A stretch of 64,000 nt of DNA, from positions 186,001 to 250,000 of the forward strand of contig CAZKYI010000002.1 of assembly GCA_964557005.1 (NCBI GenBank), written 5' to 3'. Below, one piece after another: positions 60,700 through 64,000 of this stretch. Below the pieces are notes generated by a model. That model saw only the letters and a program-made list of their open reading frames with translations. It was not told where the DNA came from and searched no databases. Origin of the DNA: JBECKS01 sp964557005 (GTDB lineage Bacteria > Pseudomonadota > Gammaproteobacteria > Pseudomonadales > JBECKS01). The stretch's first letter is position 1, and every line of letters starts with the position of its first letter. The position numbers and the translations under genes were made by a program.

Positions 60700-61570
60700 T
60701 TTAAAAAGTGATGATGAACTTTTTGAAAAAATAACAAAAAGCTTCAAAGAAAAAATTACCAAATGGGACTACTTTGTAAACTGGGATAAGGTGCTTAAAA
60801 ACATCAAACCCATTGAAACAGAGTTGAACATTTTGAATACCCTGATTGGAAAACAGGACATAGAAAAGGAAGCCTATCTGCTTATCAAAAAATACCCTGA
60901 AGTGATTAAAGCATTTCCAACTCTGATAGCTATCCGAGAGCAATCTATTGATATTTTGATAGATACTAAAAAGTTTATTTATAAAAACTATTCTTTCTCA
61001 AATGGCCGCTTAACTGATGCCGATTGTAAGGACTTGGCAAGTTTTGTAGTCAAGTCGGGAATAGGAAAATTACTCAAGGACAAACAAATTAAAAATCTGG
61101 TGGACTATGCCACTGGTGTTGAAGTTGGGTTAGACAGCAACGGCAGGAAAAACCGTGGTGGTACGCTGATGGAAAGTCTGGTTGAAGAGTTTGTAGTTGA
61201 AGCTTGTGAAGCAAACAAGCTGCAATATATGCCGCAAGCCACAGCAAGCAAAATAAAAGCGCAGTGGGATATTGATGTGCAGGTTGATAAATCCTCGCGC
61301 CAGATTGATTTTGCTATTAACAATAAGGGCAAACTGATTTTTATTGAGTGCAATTTTTACGGTGGGGGTGGCTCAAAACTCAAATCTACCGCTACCGAAT
61401 ATATCGAAATGAATCGATACTGGAATAAACAAGGAATCACTTTTATCTGGGTGACAGATGGCTCAGGTTGGAAAGCAACCTTAAAACCATTAAGGGAATA
61501 CTTTGATAAGGCCGATTATTTGTTGAACTTAGAGCTATTAAAACAAAATATTTTAAATAGGATTATATAA
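60674..61570 (+). CDS. dpnB: DpnII/MboI-type restriction endonuclease (GATC)
   Basis: Type II restriction endonuclease of 298 residues resembling DpnII/MboI, which cut unmethylated GATC. The family signature is in the C-terminal half: DYATGVEVGLDSNGRKNRGG, GTLMESLVEEFV, and the catalytic region QIDFAINNKGKLIFIECNFY, an Asp...Glu-x-Asn version of the PD-(D/E)xK site, then GGGGSKLKSTATEYIEMNRY. It overlaps dpnM by 26 bases and is followed after 3 bases by the DUF262 gene, so all belong to one operon. Base composition is AT-rich. Confidence 0.94.
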   Translation: MNKLCKLLDLKSDDELFEKITKSFKEKITKWDYFVNWDKVLKNIKPIETELNILNTLIGKQDIEKEAYLLIKKYPEVIKAFPTLIAIREQSIDILIDTKKFIYKNYSFSNGRLTDADCKDLASFVVKSGIGKLLKDKQIKNLVDYATGVEVGLDSNGRKNRGGTLMESLVEEFVVEACEANKLQYMPQATASKIKAQWDIDVQVDKSSRQIDFAINNKGKLIFIECNFYGGGGSKLKSTATEYIEMNRYWNKQGITFIWVTDGSGWKATLKPLREYFDKADYLLNLELLKQNILNRII

Positions 61571-61573
61571 TTT

Positions 61574-63268
61574 ATGGATGTTAAAGCTGAAAATCTAACA
61601 TTGGACAGTGTGTTAAAAAAAGGAAAGTTCACTATTCCGGATTATCAAAGGGAATATGAATGGGCTGATGAAGAAATATCAGAATTTCTAGAAAACCTCT
61701 CAGAAATAAAGAATGATGAAAAGTACTTTATCGGCCACATGGTTCTTGAGGTGGATAAAAATGGAAAAGACTTTAATGTTGTTGATGGACAGCAACGGCT
61801 AACAACAATCACAATTTTGCTTTGCGCATTAAGAGATCTTTTATTTGATAAAAATTCAGAAAAGTTTGCGAATCCAATACACGAACAATATATCTTTAAT
61901 AAAGATAGAGATGGAAGCGAGTTTGGCATTCTTATAAATGACATGCCATACCCTGTTTTTCAAAAAAGAATCCAAGTAAAGTCTGATGAACGCGACCACA
62001 CTGTCATACCAAAACGAAGCGGTGAGGAGAAGATTTTAAAGGCATATAACATATTTATTAACACCTTCCAAAATTACACCGTAGAGGAGTTAATCATTGT
62101 TAGAGATAAAATATTAAACTTAGAAGTTATTTTTGTAGCTGTTAAAGAAACCGATGACGGTGATAGCGTTGATGCTCATGAAATCTTTATGACTCTCAAT
62201 GCTACTGGAAAAGATTTGACCTCACTAGATCTTATAAAAGGTAGGGTTTATAAACTTTACCCAAAAAATAAAGCTTTAAAGGAACCAAACGAAACTTGGA
62301 CTAAAATAATAGATAATACAAGAGGTGAAAACCCAGATTCAAAGAATCCATCGAAAAAGAGTTTAAAATTTTTAAATAATTTCTTTTCCTACAGATACGA
62401 AAAAGTTTCTGATAAAAAGATATATAAACTATTTGTTAACAAGGTTATTAAAAATAAAGAAGACATAAAATTATTTCTATCAAACCTACACAGCGACTCT
62501 GAAAACTTCAATAAGATAATAAATCCAAATCCTGGAGATTGGAAAAACGATGAATTCAAAATATTTTTTTCGATAAATGCCATTACCAATGTTTTTGGAA
62601 TAGAAGTTTCTAATCCAATGCTCCTGTCACTAATAAAAGCATACAAAGATAAGTTAATATCAAAGGCATATTTTTTGAAAGCTTTAAACTCTATTGAAAG
62701 ATACCACTTTATTAATAATGCTATCGTTTCTGGAAGATCTTCTGGTTTAGATAAAAAATACTCAAAATATGCCAGAGATATATTGTTTGCGAAAAACAAA
62801 CAAGAAAAGCATAAAGTTATTGATGATTTTATTGGAAGCTTAGTGCCACCAAATATCGACTCATTTAAAGCAGCCTTTGATGATAAATTACACTATTCAA
62901 GCAGTCATATATCACAAAAGAAACTGGTGCAGTATGCGCTTCAAAAACTTGAGTACAAATTGAATCCAAATTGTCAACTCCTCAATATTAGCATTGAACA
63001 TATACATCCACAGAAAAGCAAAGACAAATCTGTACCACTTGAATTAATTGGAAATATCGGAAATCTTGTATTATTGGATAGGGATTTAAATTCAGATAGC
63101 AAAGTTGGAAATAAGTCTTACGATGAAAAGCGTAAAGTTATTTTAAAATATTCAACAATATTAACAACAAAAAATGTTTTTAAAGAAAACAAAAAATGGA
63201 ATTCGAATAAAATTTCGTCTAGAAAAAATGCGCTTATTGATGAGCTTTACGAAAACGTATGGAAATAA
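61574..63268 (+). CDS. GmrSD-like DUF262/DUF1524 protein (modification-dependent nuclease family)
   Basis: A 564-residue protein with an N-terminal DUF262 domain (ParB/Srx-like NTPase: IPDYQREYEW, residues 21-30; DGQQRLTTIT, 71-80) and a C-terminal DUF1524 HNH nuclease domain (EHIHPQ at 475-480, then GNIGNLVLLDRDLNSDSKVG). Fusions of this type include GmrSD, which cuts glucosylated phage DNA, as well as SspE and BrxU. Both active-site motifs look intact. It lies inside the DpnII operon: 3 bases after the endonuclease and overlapping the next methylase by 10 bases. Standard DpnII operons have dpnM-dpnA-dpnB without such a gene. Base composition is very AT-rich (near one-third G+C by eye). Confidence 0.88.
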   Translation: MDVKAENLTLDSVLKKGKFTIPDYQREYEWADEEISEFLENLSEIKNDEKYFIGHMVLEVDKNGKDFNVVDGQQRLTTITILLCALRDLLFDKNSEKFANPIHEQYIFNKDRDGSEFGILINDMPYPVFQKRIQVKSDERDHTVIPKRSGEEKILKAYNIFINTFQNYTVEELIIVRDKILNLEVIFVAVKETDDGDSVDAHEIFMTLNATGKDLTSLDLIKGRVYKLYPKNKALKEPNETWTKIIDNTRGENPDSKNPSKKSLKFLNNFFSYRYEKVSDKKIYKLFVNKVIKNKEDIKLFLSNLHSDSENFNKIINPNPGDWKNDEFKIFFSINAITNVFGIEVSNPMLLSLIKAYKDKLISKAYFLKALNSIERYHFINNAIVSGRSSGLDKKYSKYARDILFAKNKQEKHKVIDDFIGSLVPPNIDSFKAAFDDKLHYSSSHISQKKLVQYALQKLEYKLNPNCQLLNISIEHIHPQKSKDKSVPLELIGNIGNLVLLDRDLNSDSKVGNKSYDEKRKVILKYSTILTTKNVFKENKKWNSNKISSRKNALIDELYENVWK

Positions 63269-64000
63269 AACCTTTCTTCAAATCGGATGATAGAAACTTT
63301 TGCCTGCTACATGGCAATTCAATGGAACTGCTCCCTCAGTTCGAACATAAATTTGATATGGTCTTTGCCGACCCGCCTTATTTTTTATCAAACGATGGGC
63401 TAACTATTAAAAGCGGAAAAATAGTTAGTGTAAATAAAGGAGAATGGGATAAGTCACACGGCTTTGAATCCGTAAATGCTTTTAACAGAGAATGGTTGTC
63501 TTTAGTCCGCGACAAGATGAAGGATAATGCTACTATCTGGATTAGCGGCACTGCACATAATATTTTTTCGGTTGGTCAACTTTTAACTGAACTTAATTTT
63601 AAAATCCTTAATGTGATTACTTGGGAAAAAAGTAACCCGCCTCCGAATTTTTCATGCCGATATTTTACGCATTCAACCGAACAAATTATCTGGGCTAGAA
63701 AACATGAGAAAACGCCACATTATTTTAATTACGAATTAATGAAGCAATTAAACGGCGATAAACAAATGAAAGATGTTTGGAAACTTCCCGCTATTGCACC
63801 GTGGGAAAAATCTTGTGGTAAACATCCTACACAAAAACCCCTTTCTGTTTTAACTCGCCTTATACTGGCTTCTACTGAAGCCAATGCCTGGATACTCGAT
63901 CCATTCACGGGCAGCAGCACAACAGGTATAGCGGCCAATCTTGCTGGCAGGCGCTTTTTAGGTATTGATCAGGAAAAGAAATTTTTACAAATCAGTAAAA
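63259..64000 (+). CDS. dpnA: DpnA-type DNA adenine methyltransferase, 3' end outside window
   Basis: The second methylase of a DpnII system, which in Streptococcus also methylates single-stranded DNA. At least 247 codons are visible without a stop before the right edge. Catalytic motif IV VFADPPYFLSNDG lies near residue 35, before motif I LDPFTGSSTTGIAA near residue 214, the order of beta-class enzymes such as DpnA. NRRFL-like ending GRRFLGIDQEKKF follows. The ATG at 63259 overlaps the DUF262 stop by 10 bases, so it is translationally coupled. The remaining sequence probably comprises only a few dozen residues. Confidence 0.94.
   Translation, partial: MEIKPFFKSDDRNFCLLHGNSMELLPQFEHKFDMVFADPPYFLSNDGLTIKSGKIVSVNKGEWDKSHGFESVNAFNREWLSLVRDKMKDNATIWISGTAHNIFSVGQLLTELNFKILNVITWEKSNPPPNFSCRYFTHSTEQIIWARKHEKTPHYFNYELMKQLNGDKQMKDVWKLPAIAPWEKSCGKHPTQKPLSVLTRLILASTEANAWILDPFTGSSTTGIAANLAGRRFLGIDQEKKFLQISK

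Noticed and set aside
1..64000. tRNA, rRNA, prophage or insertion-sequence genes.
   Set aside because: I found no tRNA-like cloverleaf, rRNA segment, transposase or phage structural gene in either strand, though a tRNA scan was not run.

Overview
The window looks like a chromosomal scaffold from a gammaproteobacterium with mid-40s G+C (estimated by eye). The grounds are the gene content and order: a pilT-pilU pair, a complete Chp/Pil chemosensory cluster, metX-metW, an inactive PyrC' beside PyrB, algH/yqgE, a third-type TonB and gshB. From memory, the stretch from hemW (19.9 kb) to rhlE (58.8 kb) follows much of the Pseudomonas aeruginosa PA0386-PA0432 order, although base composition and several insertions differ. 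I cannot place it below class level. A run of 100 N inside a pentanucleotide repeat (29340-29439) shows a draft scaffold or MAG.

Layout. 1-6.2 kb: end of recG, an acyltransferase, uvrD, an orphan TRAP binding lipoprotein, ppnP and slyD. 6.4-14.1 kb: an accessory defence island with a toxin-first HigBA/RelE-type pair followed by a complete four-gene Wadjet (jetABCD) anti-plasmid operon. 14.2-18.5 kb: an FKBP isomerase, a fatty acid desaturase and an enoyl-CoA hydratase on the minus strand, then mscL and a YbdG-type channel. 18.4-26.6 kb: queH, rlmJ, hemW-rdgB-DUF4426-metW-metX, smr, yggT-proC-yggS. 26.8-29.1 kb: pilT and pilU. 29.2-30.7 kb: a variable insert with a (CAGCA)n microsatellite, an assembly gap and an AT-rich lipoprotein. 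30.7-36.5 kb: a minus-strand run gshB-tonB-yqgE-yqgF-pyrR-pyrB-pyrC'. 36.7-49.0 kb: pilG-pilI-pilJ-pilK-chpA-chpB-chpC, the twitching/surface-sensing system, without pilH. 49.0-52.2 kb: a little-known envelope module (YLDPGTGS membrane protein, methyltransferase, sulfatase-fold membrane enzyme). 52.2-57.4 kb: a methyl-cycle operon sahR-metK-ahcY-metF-rsmE, with a near-perfect operator over the promoter of sahR. 57.5-58.8 kb: rhlE. 59.0 kb to the right edge: an AT-rich restriction island with a MutH/Sau3AI-like protein, a Dam-type methylase, a DpnII-type endonuclease, a GmrSD-like DUF262/DUF1524 protein and a DpnA-type methylase cut by the edge.

How the parts work together. PilT/PilU power pilus retraction, and the Chp cluster (PilJ receptor, PilI/ChpC couplers, ChpA kinase, PilK/ChpB adaptation enzymes, PilG output) controls it. 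sahR-metK-ahcY-metF form the SAM cycle with a predicted SAH-responsive repressor first in its own operon. The two accessory islands defend against plasmids (Wadjet) and against DNA with the wrong GATC methylation or other modification (DpnII-like genes plus the GmrSD-like protein).

The most unusual points are the GmrSD-like gene placed inside a DpnII-type restriction operon behind a MutH-like protein whose catalytic Asp appears to be Asn, the operator-promoter architecture of sahR, the absence of pilH, and the collapsed pentanucleotide repeat. All functional calls rest on reading motifs in the translated sequence; no database search was run.
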